DNA from: Tabrizicola sp.
GTDB lineage: Bacteria > Pseudomonadota > Alphaproteobacteria > Rhodobacterales > Rhodobacteraceae
Length of the DNA stretch: 64,000 nt
NCBI RefSeq assembly: GCF_016792905.1
Contig: NZ_JAEULP010000037.1
Location: 1-64,000 of the forward strand
Direction: 5' to 3'
The position numbers and the translations under genes are program-made. A model generated the notes under the pieces. The model saw nothing but the letters and a program-made list of their open reading frames with translations. It had not been told where the DNA came from and did not search any database. Positions 1-8,309 of this stretch are shown here, in pieces; position 1 is the stretch's first letter, and each line of letters starts with the position of its first letter.

Positions 1-401
1 AGCACCTTGCCGGTCAGCATCAACGCCCAGGTGGAGGCGTTCACCAAAGACGACGCCGATTTCCCCAGATGGCGGCCCCAGTCCGAGGGCGCGATCTTGT
101 CCTCGATCAGCGCATCCATCGTCTCGGCGTCCGGCACGCGCAGAAGCGCTTCGGCCAGGCACATCAGCGCGATGCCCTCGTCGGTCGACAGCCCGTATTC
201 CGCCAGGAAGACCTCCATCAGGCCGGGGCGGGAACTTGCCCGGATACGCTTCACCAGGTCGGCGCCCTCAGCCACGATGGCGGCCCGCGCGGGGGCGTCC
301 AGCGCGGCTTCGGCCGCAAGGCGCTGCACCAGCGCGGTCTCGTCGGTCAGGCTTCCGGTCTGGATCACGGACCAGGCGGACAGGGCGGATTGGGCAGTCA
401 T
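1..401 (-). CDS. putA: Bifunctional proline dehydrogenase / P5C dehydrogenase PutA, N-terminal part (runs off the window)
   Basis: The reading frame starts at the ATG at 399–401 and runs leftward off the window, giving the first 133 residues. The N-terminus (MTAQSALSAW) is followed by a helical region with GLMEVFLAEYGLSTDEG and ALLRVPDAETMDALIEDKI, typical of the start of the PutA proline dehydrogenase module. PutA oxidises proline to glutamate by way of P5C, feeding electrons to quinone and NAD. An Lrp-family gene lies divergently 104 bp away, the usual putA–putR arrangement. The long C-terminal part is not visible, so catalytic residues cannot be checked. Confidence 0.9.
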   Translation of the reverse strand, partial: MTAQSALSAWSVIQTGSLTDETALVQRLAAEAALDAPARAAIVAEGADLVKRIRASSRPGLMEVFLAEYGLSTDEGIALMCLAEALLRVPDAETMDALIEDKIAPSDWGRHLGKSASSLVNASTWALMLTGKV

Positions 402-454
402 TCGGGCACCTCGCTTTCCGCCCAGCATATACCCAAATCGAAAGGCTGTTTTCC

Positions 455-465
455 CGAAACTTTCG
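455..465. promoter_or_regulatory. Candidate operator in the putA–putR intergenic region
   Basis: A perfect short palindrome, CGAAA-C-TTTCG, lies in the 104-bp divergent gap, 41 bp before the Lrp-type start; a further CGAAA half-site is just upstream. Position and symmetry suit binding by the adjacent Lrp-family regulator. This is inference only; Lrp-family sites are degenerate. Confidence 0.3.
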
Positions 466-505
466 TGTTACTCAGGCGAATGACGGAATATTCGGGGAAA
501 GACCA

Positions 506-967
506 ATGCCTTCCGACCGCGCCGATCTGGACCGTTTCGACCTTGCCATCCTGCGGGTCCTGCAAACCGAGGGCCGTATTGCCGCCGTCGAACTGGCCCG
601 CCGCATCGGCCTGTCGAAATCGCCCACCCAGGCACGGATGAAGCGGCTGGAGGAAGCGGGGATCATCACCGGCTACCGCGCGATCCTCGACCCGATCCGC
701 ATGGGCCAGGCACATGTCGCCTTCGTCGAAGTCCGCCTCTCCGATACCCGCGAGGCTGCCCTGACCGCGTTCAACAAGGCCGTGCTGATCGTGCCCGAGG
801 TGGAACAGTGCCACATGATGGCGTCCTCCTTCGACTACCTCCTGAAGGTGCGGACGGCCGACATCCAGTCCTACCGCCGCGTGCTGGGCGAGGTGATCAG
901 CGCCTTGCCGCATGTCGCCAGTACCTCGACCTATGTGGCGATGGAGGCGGTGAAGGAAGTGTTCTGA
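506..967 (+). CDS. putR: Lrp/AsnC-family transcriptional regulator, probable proline-responsive activator of putA
   Basis: A 153-residue protein with an N-terminal winged HTH (about residues 6–60, including ILRVLQTEGRIAAVELARRIGLSKSPTQARMKRLEEAG written here only to show the usual Lrp pattern in parts: DLAILRVLQ, VELARRIGLS, RMKRLEEAGII) and a C-terminal RAM ligand-binding domain (AFVEVRLSD … VEQCHMMASSFDYLLKV … LPHVASTSTYVAM). The start at 506 gives the standard Lrp length; upstream in-frame ATGs would add an unrelated extension. Divergent placement beside putA strongly suggests it controls proline use. Confidence 0.88.
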   Translation: MPSDRADLDRFDLAILRVLQTEGRIAAVELARRIGLSKSPTQARMKRLEEAGIITGYRAILDPIRMGQAHVAFVEVRLSDTREAALTAFNKAVLIVPEVEQCHMMASSFDYLLKVRTADIQSYRRVLGEVISALPHVASTSTYVAMEAVKEVF

Positions 968-973
968 AGGGCC

Positions 974-995
974 GGTGGGTTGGCACCCACCCTAC
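974..995 (-). repeat. REP-like element (family c): GTAG foot plus hairpin
   Basis: On the minus strand GTAG is followed by the hairpin GGTGGGT / ACCCACC with loop GCCA. It sits between two convergent genes, 7 bp after the Lrp stop, and may act as a bidirectional terminator. Its GTAG foot supplies the TAG stop codon of the small gene at 992–1117. The GTAG-plus-palindrome structure is the recognised signature of REP sequences mobilised by RAYT transposases; a RAYT gene lies at 54031–54594. Confidence 0.6.
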
Positions 996-1117
996 TCTTT
1001 CGGCTTGGCCGTGCTGATCGTGACCTTCGCATTGGTCGACGACACCGCCACCGGGGCCTTCGCGGCCTCTTTCTTCGGCTTCTTGGTTTCCTTGCGCTTG
1101 TTCATGCCCTTGGCCAT
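992..1117 (-). CDS. Small highly basic protein, 41 residues, unknown function
   Basis: ATG at 1115–1117 is preceded by a good Shine–Dalgarno (GGGGAGG) 5 bp upstream. The product begins MAKGMNKRKETKKPKKEAAK and ends STAKPKE; nearly a third of residues are lysine, the N-half is K/R-rich and the C-half is serine/threonine/valine. No domain is recognised. The stop TAG falls inside the GTAG foot of a REP-like hairpin. A small nucleic-acid or ribosome-associated protein is possible but is inference. The RBS and convergent context favour a real gene. Confidence 0.6.
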   Translation of the reverse strand: MAKGMNKRKETKKPKKEAAKAPVAVSSTNAKVTISTAKPKE

Positions 1118-1257
1118 GGTCGCCTCCCCTGTCGGCCCTGATGGCCGTACCGAATCCTAGGCTCACTGCCCCGAGATTGCACGGGCCAAATGTGCCCGGA
1201 CTTGCCAGCCCGGAGCCGTCGCCGCAAACTGCTTGCCGGGAATCCGGAGCCGAGCCG

Positions 1258-2376
1258 ATGAGCCTTGAACGTGCCGACCTGACTGCCGCCACGCAACCCT
1301 TGAACCGGGCGCGGTCGATGCCCGCCGGGTTCTATACCGACCCCGCGATCTTCAGGAAGGAACGCGAGCGGGTGTTCCTGAAGCACTGGTTCTTCCTGAC
1401 CCGGGCCGAGGAACTGCCTGAAGCAGGCGACTACCGCGCCTTCGACAGCCCCGGCGGGCCCATCGTGCTGATCCGGGGCAATGACGGCAAGCTTCGCTGC
1501 TTCGCCAACTACTGCCGCCACCGCGGCTCGATCCTGCTGGAGGGCAAGGGCAACGCGGGGGGCCGCATCACCTGCCCCTACCACGCCTGGAGCTACCTGA
1601 ACGACGGTCGCCTGTACGGCTGCCCGGACATGAAGGACGCCGAGGGCTTCGACAAGGTGGAAAACGGGCTGGTCGCATTGGACCTCGACGACTGGGAGGG
1701 CTTCGTCTTCGCCCGCTTCACCCGCGAGGGCCCCTCTTTGCGCGAGCATCTGGGCGACTTCCCCGACCGGATGGCCAGCCACAAGCTTGGGGCCATGCGC
1801 TGCACCTGGTCGGTGACGCTGGACGCGGCCTGCAACTGGAAGCTCATCCTGGAAAACGCGGTCGAGACCTATCACACCGGCATCGTCCACCGTGACACCG
1901 TGGGGGCGCAGCAGTCCCGTTCACCCGCAACGAAGGGCGACTGGATTGCCATCCAGGTCATCTCGGGCCGGTCGATCGCCACGCTCGGCACCGAACAGCC
2001 GCCCTTTCCGCCGATCGACGGGCTGGACGAGGAGGCAAAGCTGGGGACCTGGTTCACCGTCGTCTTCCCCACCGTGCAATTCGCCGTGGCGCAGGATTGC
2101 CTGTGGTGGCTCAACACGCGCCCGGTCAGCGAAAGCCGCACCGTGCTGGAGGTCGGCGGCTGCTTCCCCGAGGACCGGCTGGCCCTGCCCGATTTCGAGG
2201 CCCGCGCCCTGCCCTATTATGACCGCTGGGAGAGGGTCGCGAAGGAAGACGTGGGCATCCTGGAGAAGCAGCAGCGCGCGCTCGGCTCGGCGCTCTACCG
2301 GCCCGGCCCGCTGTCCTGGCGCGACGACATGGTGCAGGCGATGGGTGTCTGGGTTCTGGACCGGCTGGAGCTTTGA
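1258..2376 (+). CDS. Rieske non-haem iron oxygenase, alpha-subunit type
   Basis: A 372-residue ring-hydroxylating-type oxygenase. The Rieske [2Fe-2S] ligands are visible as C86-x-H88 (YCRHRGS) and C106-xx-H109 (CPYHAW). The mononuclear iron site is the E-xx-Y-H206-xxxx-H211 motif (ENAVETYHTGIVH). It needs reductase/ferredoxin partners, which are not nearby. The start at 1258 (MSLERADL) is chosen because it gives the family's normal N-terminus; an in-frame ATG at 1141 would add 39 residues of low-complexity sequence. Substrate unknown: family members act on aromatic acids, choline/betaine-type amines or carnitine. The gene stands alone, tail-to-tail with an EamA exporter. Confidence 0.85.
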   Translation: MSLERADLTAATQPLNRARSMPAGFYTDPAIFRKERERVFLKHWFFLTRAEELPEAGDYRAFDSPGGPIVLIRGNDGKLRCFANYCRHRGSILLEGKGNAGGRITCPYHAWSYLNDGRLYGCPDMKDAEGFDKVENGLVALDLDDWEGFVFARFTREGPSLREHLGDFPDRMASHKLGAMRCTWSVTLDAACNWKLILENAVETYHTGIVHRDTVGAQQSRSPATKGDWIAIQVISGRSIATLGTEQPPFPPIDGLDEEAKLGTWFTVVFPTVQFAVAQDCLWWLNTRPVSESRTVLEVGGCFPEDRLALPDFEARALPYYDRWERVAKEDVGILEKQQRALGSALYRPGPLSWRDDMVQAMGVWVLDRLEL

Positions 2377-2391
2377 CGGAGAGGTCAAGGG

Positions 2392-3315
2392 CTACCCCTG
2401 CGGCGTCATCGCCTTCCTTTGCCGCGCGCGTTCCAGCCCCAACTGCCGTTCGCGCCAGATGATCAGGATGCCTGCCGTCACGATCAGCGCAGCCCCGCCA
2501 AGCATGGGCATGGTCGGGACCTCGGCAAAGACGAAATAGCCGATCCCCAGCGCAAAGATCATCGAGGCATAGTCGAAGGGCGCGACCAGCGAGGCATCTG
2601 CCTCGCGATAGCTGGAGGTGAGGAGGATCTGCCCGACGCCGCCCAGAAGCCCGGCCCCAACCAGGATCGCGGTTTCGCCCGGCGTGGGCCAGACCCAGCC
2701 AAAAGGAATGGTCACAAGCGACAGCGCGGTGGCGGTCAGCGAGAAGTAGAAGACGATGGCGGCAGTTTCTTCGGTGTTCACCAGCCGACGCACGAAGACC
2801 TGCGCCAGCGCGGCAAAGACCGCGCCGCCGAGGACGACCATCGCGCCGAAGGCTTCCAGATAGCCAGCCGCGTCGCCCGACAGCACGGTCAGGCGCGGGT
2901 AGACGACGATCAGCACCCCCACCAGCCCCATCGCCACCGCGCTGATCCGGAAAAGCCGCACCTCCTCGCCCAGGAACATGGCTGCGAAGACCACGGTCAG
3001 GATCGGCGCGGCATAGCCGATGGCGGTGACTTCCGGCAGCGGCAGGTAGCCGAGGCCCGCGAAGCCGAGGCCCATCGCCAGCGTGCCCATCAGCCCGCGC
3101 CAGAAATGGCCGAAGGGGTTGCGGGTCCTGAGCCCGCCCGGAAGTTCGCGCCGAAAGGCCAGCCAGGCGAAGATCACCGGGATCGCGAAGAATGACCGGA
3201 AGAACACTGTCTGGCCCGCGGGAACGTGGTCGGCCGTCGACTTGATCAGCGAGGCCATGACGATGAAGACCATGACCGAGGCAAGCTTGAAGGCGATGCC
3301 GCGCAACGGACGCAT
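2392..3315 (-). CDS. EamA/DMT-superfamily permease (RhaT-like)
   Basis: A 307-residue integral membrane protein with about ten hydrophobic helices in two EamA repeats (first repeat near FKLASVMVFIVMASLIKST … GFAGLGYLPLPEVTAIGYAAPILTVVFAAMFLGEE, second ending PMLGGAALIVTAGILIIW). Family members export metabolites such as amino acids across the inner membrane. The start at 3313–3315 has an ideal SD (GGAGGAG, 8 bp). Convergent with the oxygenase upstream and divergent from adenine deaminase. Substrate cannot be told from sequence. Confidence 0.85.
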   Translation of the reverse strand: MRPLRGIAFKLASVMVFIVMASLIKSTADHVPAGQTVFFRSFFAIPVIFAWLAFRRELPGGLRTRNPFGHFWRGLMGTLAMGLGFAGLGYLPLPEVTAIGYAAPILTVVFAAMFLGEEVRLFRISAVAMGLVGVLIVVYPRLTVLSGDAAGYLEAFGAMVVLGGAVFAALAQVFVRRLVNTEETAAIVFYFSLTATALSLVTIPFGWVWPTPGETAILVGAGLLGGVGQILLTSSYREADASLVAPFDYASMIFALGIGYFVFAEVPTMPMLGGAALIVTAGILIIWRERQLGLERARQRKAMTPQG

Positions 3316-3409
3316 GGGCCACTCCTCCGGTTTCCGGATGGCTGTTTCAGGCGGAACGCTCTGGACGCCGCGCCCGGGTTGAGTTTCCCTGTTCGGAAAG
3401 GAGAAGACC

Positions 3410-5110
3410 ATGCCCAAAGCGCCGCTCGCCGACAGAATTGACCAGGGCCGCGGGTTGATGCCCGCCGATCTGGTGCTGAAAGGAGGACGGGTTTTCGACC
3501 TGATCACCGGCGACCTGGTGGAAACCGACGTGGCGATCTGTGGCGACACCATCGTCGGCGTGTTCGGCAGCTACCGGGGCAAGCGCGAGATCGACGTCTC
3601 GGGCCGGGTGCTGGTGCCGGGATTCATCGATACGCACCTGCATGTGGAAAGCTCCTTGGTGACGCCGCACGAGTTCGACCGTTGCGTGACGCCGCGCGGG
3701 GTGACGACGGCGATCTGCGACCCGCACGAGATCGCGAATGTCTGCGGGATCAAGGGCATCCGGTTCTTTCTTGAGTCGGCGTCGCAACTGGTGATGGACC
3801 TCAGGGTGCAGCTTTCCTCCTGCGTGCCCTCGACCCATATGGAGACGACAGGCGCGCGGCTTTCGGCGGCTGATCTGGTGCCGTTCATGGACCACCCAAA
3901 GGTGATCGGACTGGCGGAGTTCATGAACTATCCCGGCGTCCTGATGAAGGATCCCGGGTGCCTGGAGAAGCTGGAGGCCTTCGCAGGCCGCCACATCGAC
4001 GGGCATGCGCCGCTGCTGCGCGGGAATGACCTGAACGGCTATATCTCGGCGGGGATCCGCACCGAACATGAGGCGACCACCTACGAGGAAGGGCTGGAGA
4101 AGCTGCGCAAGGGGATGCGTGTGCTGATCCGGGAAGGGTCGGTGTCGAAGGACCTGCACGCGCTGGCGGGGCTGCTGACCGAGAGGTTTGCACCCTACCT
4201 CTGCCTCTGCACCGATGACCGGAACCCGCTGGACATCGGCGAACACGGGCATCTCGATTACATGATCCGCACGGCAATTGCGCTTGGGGCGCCGCCACTG
4301 GCGGTCTATCGGGCGGCCTCGCTGTCGGCGGCGGAGGCGTTCGGTCTGAAGGATCGCGGGCTGATCGCGCCGGGGAAACGGGCGGATATTGCGGTGATCG
4401 ACTCGCTCGACGGGTGCCATGCCTCGCTGGTGCTGGCGGGTGGGGTGGTGGCGGACGACGCGGCCTTCGCGGCGCGGGCGGGGACGGTGCCGGTGGCGCG
4501 GGGGTCGGTGAAGGCTCCGCGGGTGGAGGCGGGGCATTTCCGCACCGGCGGCAACCGGGTGGAGACGCCGGTGATCGGCATCCTGCCGGGCAAGATCATC
4601 ACCGAACACCTGACCTTCGACATCGCGCCGCAGGATGGCGACAAGAAACCTGACCTGACCCGTGACCTGGTGAAGATCGCGGTGATCGAGCGGCACGGGG
4701 TGAACGGGAACCGGGCGACGGGGTTCGTCAAGGGCTTCGGATTGCAGCGCGGGGCCATCGGGTCGACGGTCTGCCACGACCACCACAACATCGCGGTGGT
4801 GGGGGCGGATTACGGGGACATGGCGCTGGCGGCGAACCGGCTGATGGAGATCGAGGGGGGCTTCGTCGTGGTGGAGAGCGGCCGGGTGCTGGCCGAGCTG
4901 GCGCTGCCGGTGGCGGGGCTGATGAGCCTGGCGAGCTTCGAGGAGGTGCGGGAGGAACTGGTGAAGCTGCGGGCGGCGGCGGCGTCGCTGGGGGTGGTGC
5001 TGGAGGAGCCGTTCCTGCAACTGGCCTTCCTGGCGTTGCCGGTGATCCCTCATCTGAAGATCACCGATTTCGGCATGGTGGATGTGGACAGGTTCGAGGT
5101 GATGCCCTGA
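3410..5110 (+). CDS. ade: Adenine deaminase (adenine to hypoxanthine)
   Basis: A 566-residue amidohydrolase-superfamily enzyme of the Ade type. It shows the metal-binding DTHLHVESS motif (about residues 72–80), [17 protein letters not shown], the HAPLL histidine strand and the [11 protein letters not shown] aspartate motif, followed by the Ade C-terminal domain ([12 protein letters not shown] … [23 protein letters not shown]). It converts adenine to hypoxanthine and ammonia in purine salvage. SD GGAAAGGAGAAG lies just upstream of the ATG. Transcribed divergently from the EamA permease, which might export a purine; that link is inference. Confidence 0.93.
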   Translation: MPKAPLADRIDQGRGLMPADLVLKGGRVFDLITGDLVETDVAICGDTIVGVFGSYRGKREIDVSGRVLVPGFIDTHLHVESSLVTPHEFDRCVTPRGVTTAICDPHEIANVCGIKGIRFFLESASQLVMDLRVQLSSCVPSTHMETTGARLSAADLVPFMDHPKVIGLAEFMNYPGVLMKDPGCLEKLEAFAGRHIDGHAPLLRGNDLNGYISAGIRTEHEATTYEEGLEKLRKGMRVLIREGSVSKDLHALAGLLTERFAPYLCLCTDDRNPLDIGEHGHLDYMIRTAIALGAPPLAVYRAASLSAAEAFGLKDRGLIAPGKRADIAVIDSLDGCHASLVLAGGVVADDAAFAARAGTVPVARGSVKAPRVEAGHFRTGGNRVETPVIGILPGKIITEHLTFDIAPQDGDKKPDLTRDLVKIAVIERHGVNGNRATGFVKGFGLQRGAIGSTVCHDHHNIAVVGADYGDMALAANRLMEIEGGFVVVESGRVLAELALPVAGLMSLASFEEVREELVKLRAAAASLGVVLEEPFLQLAFLALPVIPHLKITDFGMVDVDRFEVMP

Positions 5111-5439
5111 ACCCGTCCACAGTGGACATTTTTGCTATTTTCGTTTAGTGTCTGCGGCTTGCGCGTTGTCGTTGGGAATTTCTTAACCCGCGATCGCCCG
5201 CTCGCCAGGGCCCGTTCCCACTGTGGGGAGAGGGGGCGCGTGGTGCAGGGCCTTGCCCGGTTCTGAAGCCTCGCGCGGGTTGGGGCGGTTTTCAGATTGA
5301 GCGCTGACGCGCAAGCCTTCCATCTCGCCTCTGCGCGTGAAGAACGCGCAACCGGCTCGGACGCTTGGGGGTTTTCCACCCCCAAACCCCCGGAGGATAT
5401 TTGGGCAAATGTGAAAGGCATACGGTGGAAGTGACCGGC
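5111..5439. other. Intergenic stretch between ade and the EEP gene
   Basis: 329 bp between convergent genes. Apart from the palindrome at 5115–5127 and a GC-rich tract at 5370–5412 (ccccggaggatatttggg) no gene is seen. A similar GGATATTTG-centred tract recurs on the other strand near 51880–51900, after ribD. Both may belong to an intergenic repeat of this lineage. Confidence 0.4.
5115..5127. repeat. Palindrome GTCCAC-A-GTGGAC, copy 1 of 3
   Basis: Perfect 6+1+6 inverted repeat 4 bp after the ade stop codon, followed by ATTTTTGCTATTTT. Closely related palindromes occur at 8208–8222 and 54723–54737. The T-rich tract could make this copy part of a terminator, but a 1-nt loop needs partial melting (GTCC/GGAC stem). 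A protein-binding site is equally possible. Confidence 0.5.
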
Positions 5440-6144
5440 CTAGAGCCAGCGCAGCTCGGCCATGAGCGGCAGGTGGTCCGAGGCCTGCGGGCCCCTTGTC
5501 CGTACCTGCGTCAGCGGCATGAGTTCGAGGTCGGGGGAATGCACGATCCGGTCCAAGGGCAGGAAAGGGCGGCGCGAGGGGAAGGTCGGCGCGGTGGGCA
5601 GGATCATGAAGGGCGTGGCGATCCGGCCGAGGCCGACGCGGCGCGAATGTTCGTTGAAATCGCCGAGGATCACGGTCGGCCGCGCCGGGTGACGCTGGAG
5701 CGCGATGCGGATCGCATCGAGCTGGCGGCGGCGGGCGGCGCGCAGGAGGCCGAGATGCACCGCCACCACCCGCAGGGGCGCGGGCGTGTCGAGATCGACG
5801 ATCACCGCGCCCCGGGGCTCGTGCCCGGGCAGGTCGAGCCGTTCCAGCCCGCAGACGTGGATGCCGGGACGCGCGAGGAGCGCATTGCCGTGCCAGCCGA
5901 GGCTGACGGCGTTCGGCCCGATGGGCAGCGGCTCCAGCCCGGTCGAGGCGGCGATCCGGTCGCGCGGCAGGGCCGAGGGCCGGTCGCCCAGCCGGAAGTC
6001 GGCCTCTTGCAGGGCGAGGATGTCGGCCCTGAGCGCGGCGATCCCGGCCAGAACCCGTTCGGCATCGCGGCGCAGGTCGGTGCCGAGCCCTGCGCGGATG
6101 TTCCACGAACCGAGGCGCAGGCTGGGCTGTGAATCACTGTCCAT
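5440..6144 (-). CDS. Endonuclease/exonuclease/phosphatase (EEP) family protein
   Basis: A 234-residue single-domain EEP fold. Signature motifs are in order: GSWNIRAGLG (metal site N), ILALQEADF (catalytic Glu), VVAVHLGLL (His), ILGDFNEHS (GDFN) and ASDHLPLMAEL (terminal SDH). Members hydrolyse phosphodiesters (nucleic acids, phospholipid headgroups). No signal peptide, so cytoplasmic. The start at 6142–6144 places the WNI motif close to the N-terminus as usual. Substrate unknown. Confidence 0.85.
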   Translation of the reverse strand: MDSDSQPSLRLGSWNIRAGLGTDLRRDAERVLAGIAALRADILALQEADFRLGDRPSALPRDRIAASTGLEPLPIGPNAVSLGWHGNALLARPGIHVCGLERLDLPGHEPRGAVIVDLDTPAPLRVVAVHLGLLRAARRRQLDAIRIALQRHPARPTVILGDFNEHSRRVGLGRIATPFMILPTAPTFPSRRPFLPLDRIVHSPDLELMPLTQVRTRGPQASDHLPLMAELRWL

Positions 6145-6184
6145 TGCGGCAATATAGGGCAGAGCGGCAAGGAACGGAGGGGGC

Positions 6185-6829
6185 GTGTTTCCAGCATCGG
6201 CCATCGTGCTGCGGGCGATCCGGCTGCTTCTGGCGATCGAAGCCGGGGTGGCCATGATCCGCGGCGTGGGTCCGGCGGTCTTTGTCACGCTGGCGGCGCT
6301 GGTCCTGACCTTCCTTCCGGCCCTGTTCGCCAGCCGCGTCGGGCTGCGCCTGCCGCAGAGCTTTCTGGCCGCCATCGCGCTTTTCGTGCTGGCGACGCTG
6401 TACCTGGGCGAGGTTCATGCCTTTTACGACCGCTTCTGGTGGTGGGACCTGGCGCTGCATTTCGGCTCGGCCATGGGCTTCGGTATCCTGGGGTTCCTGC
6501 TGGTCTTCATGCTGTTCCAGGGCGACCGCTATGCCGCGCCGCCCTGGGCGGTGGGGGCGTTGTCCTTCTGCCTGGCGATCACGGTGGGCACGCTGTGGGA
6601 AATCTTCGAATATGGCATGGACCGGCTCTTCGGCTTCAACATGATGAAATCCGGGCTGGCCGACACGATGGGCGACCTGGTGGTGGACGCGGTGGGGGCA
6701 GCGTTGGCCGCGCTGGCGGGGGTGATCTACCTTTACGATCGCGCCGGGCGCGGCCTAAGGGCGCCGTTCGACCTGTTCATCGAGACGAACCGAAGCCGCT
6801 TTCGCAAGGTGCTGAAACGGAAGCGCTAG
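6185..6829 (+). CDS. DUF2238/YjdF-like integral membrane protein
   Basis: A 214-residue protein with about five to six membrane helices and conserved WWWDLALHFGSAMGFGILGF, GTLWEIFEYGMDRLFG and DTMGDLVVDAVGA segments typical of the DUF2238 family. The start is GTG at 6185, supported by the SD AACGGAGG just upstream and by the absence of a nearby in-frame ATG. Divergent from the EEP gene with only 40 bp between. Function unknown; conserved His/Asp/Glu inside membrane segments hint at a transport or metal role. Confidence 0.75.
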   Translation: MFPASAIVLRAIRLLLAIEAGVAMIRGVGPAVFVTLAALVLTFLPALFASRVGLRLPQSFLAAIALFVLATLYLGEVHAFYDRFWWWDLALHFGSAMGFGILGFLLVFMLFQGDRYAAPPWAVGALSFCLAITVGTLWEIFEYGMDRLFGFNMMKSGLADTMGDLVVDAVGAALAALAGVIYLYDRAGRGLRAPFDLFIETNRSRFRKVLKRKR

Positions 6830-6863
6830 GCAGGGAGCGCAGTGGCGCCCCCTGCCCTTCCGG

Positions 6864-7694
6864 TCAGAGTGCCGCCTTGATGGTCTCGGCGATGGGCGTC
6901 GTCGGACGACCGATCAGGCGGCTGAGCGTATGGCTGTCATCGGCCAGCGCGCCGTTGCCCGCCTGGGCATCGCTGTCGGCCAACACCTGCGCAAAGCCTT
7001 CCGGCAGGCCGAAGCCCTGCAGCGCCTTGGCATAGTCTGCCTGCGACATCGGCACATAGGCCACCGGCTTGCCCGCAGCCTTGGCGACGGCGGCGGCAAG
7101 GTCGGCGCCGGTATGGGCGGTATCGCCCGCGAGCTCATAGGTCTTGCCGACATGGGCGGCGTCGAGCGCCGTCACGGCGATGGCCTCGGCATAGTCCTTG
7201 CGGGCGGCGGAGTTCACCCGGCCATTGCCCGCAGCCCCGATGATGGCGCCATGCTGGACGGCAGCGCCGAGCGCGCCGGTGTAGTTCTCGGTGTACCAGC
7301 CGTTGCGCAGGATGGTGGCGGGAATGCCACTGTCCCGGATCGCGGCTTCGGTGGCGACATGATCCTGCGCCAGGATCATCGGCGAGGCGTCGCCCTTCAG
7401 GATCGAGGTGTAGACCAGGCGCTTGACCCCGGCGGCCTTGGCGGCGGCGATCACCTTCTTGTGCTGGCCCGCGCGGTCGGTGAAGTCGTTCGAGGAGATG
7501 AGGACCAGCGTGTCCACCCCCTTCAGCGCGGCGGCATCGGGACGGGTATAGTCGAAGGCGCGGGTTTCGACCCCGAGGTCGGCCGCCTTGGCCGGGTCGC
7601 GGGCGAGGGCGACGGGTTTGCCCCCGCGCGCCGTTAGGGCGGCGATGGCATGGCGGCCAAGCTGGCCGGTGGCTCCGGTGATGGCGATGGTCAT
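6864..7694 (-). CDS. NmrA/QorB-type NAD(P)H-dependent atypical SDR (quinone oxidoreductase 2-like)
   Basis: A 276-residue protein opening with the NAD(P)-binding ITGATGQLGRHAI motif, with TLVLISSNDFTDRAGQHKKVIAAAKAAG typical of the QorB/YtfG group shown in its parts (LVLISSN, AGQHKKVI, RLVYTSIL, ILRNGWYTENY). QorB-like enzymes reduce quinones with NADPH. The start at 7692–7694 has an SD (AGGGAG). It lies head-to-head with an HxlR regulator, a common qorB–hxlR pairing that implies redox- or electrophile-responsive control. Confidence 0.85.
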   Translation of the reverse strand: MTIAITGATGQLGRHAIAALTARGGKPVALARDPAKAADLGVETRAFDYTRPDAAALKGVDTLVLISSNDFTDRAGQHKKVIAAAKAAGVKRLVYTSILKGDASPMILAQDHVATEAAIRDSGIPATILRNGWYTENYTGALGAAVQHGAIIGAAGNGRVNSAARKDYAEAIAVTALDAAHVGKTYELAGDTAHTGADLAAAVAKAAGKPVAYVPMSQADYAKALQGFGLPEGFAQVLADSDAQAGNGALADDSHTLSRLIGRPTTPIAETIKAAL

Positions 7695-7748
7695 GGTGAT
7701 CTCCCTTGTCGGATCGGTGGTGCGGTTGACGAGGCAGAGATAGACCAT

Positions 7749-7767
7749 TACTTACGAAATGGAAGTA
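7749..7767. promoter_or_regulatory. Candidate HxlR operator in the qorB-like/hxlR divergent promoter
   Basis: An imperfect inverted repeat TACTTA-N7-GAAGTA lies in the 110-bp gap between the divergent genes. ACTTAC/GTAAGT-like half-sites are typical of QorR/HxlR-type regulators. The assignment rests on position and resemblance only. Confidence 0.4.
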
Positions 7768-7804
7768 CGCACAAATTTGTTAGTATTCCGAAGGGACGCA
7801 CAGC

Positions 7805-8197
7805 ATGACGGGCAGAAAGGCACAGGCACTGCTGGATGGGTGGCAGTTGGGCAACGTTCTGGCGGCGGATTGTCCGTCGCGGATCATCCTGAACCATCTG
7901 ACGAACCGCTGGGGTGCCCTGGTGATGGTGGCGCTCGCGACCGGGCCGCACCGGTTTGCCGAGTTGCGGCGGAAGGTGGGCGGCGTCAGCGAGCGGATGC
8001 TGAGCCAGACGCTGAAGGATCTGGAGGGCGACGGATTCGTGCTTCGGACGGCGCATGCCGTGGTGCCGCCGCATGTGGACTACGAGCTGACCGCGCTCGG
8101 GCAGCAGGCGGCCGTGCATGTGGTGGCGCTGGCGGGCTGGATCGAAGGGGCGCTGCCGGGGATATTGGCCGGGAAGGCGGCGCTGGCGGCGGAATAG
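7805..8197 (+). CDS. HxlR-family transcriptional regulator
   Basis: A 130-residue winged-HTH protein. The HxlR signature is clear: CPSRIILNHLTNRWGALVMVAL in the first helices (seen as CPSR…ILNHLTNRWG), then RFAELRRKVGGVSERMLSQTLKDLE and the wing YELTALGQQ. A single Cys (residue 23) at the family's conserved redox-sensing position suggests thiol-based sensing of quinones or aldehydes. Divergent from the QorB-like gene that it probably represses. Confidence 0.88.
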   Translation: MTGRKAQALLDGWQLGNVLAADCPSRIILNHLTNRWGALVMVALATGPHRFAELRRKVGGVSERMLSQTLKDLEGDGFVLRTAHAVVPPHVDYELTALGQQAAVHVVALAGWIEGALPGILAGKAALAAE

Positions 8198-8207
8198 AGG
8201 CGGCGAG

Positions 8208-8222
8208 TGCCCACGGTGGACA
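8208..8222. repeat. Palindrome TGCCCAC-G-GTGGACA, copy 2 of 3
   Basis: A 15-bp inverted repeat with one mismatch to the form TGTCCAC-N-GTGGACA, 10 bp after the hxlR stop, between convergent genes. No T-tract follows, so it does not look like an intrinsic terminator. See also 5115–5127 and 54723–54737. Confidence 0.45.
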
Positions 8223-8309
8223 GAAAATCGTACCGTTTTGAATCAATAAGTTACGCGCGGACGTTAGGGGTCTGGAAAGGTTTGCGCAGGCCCGGGCACA
8301 GCCTGTCTG

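Noticed and set aside
3347-5053. Long minus-strand frame under ade
   Set aside because: Exactly antisense to the adenine deaminase gene, with Arg/His-rich low-complexity composition.
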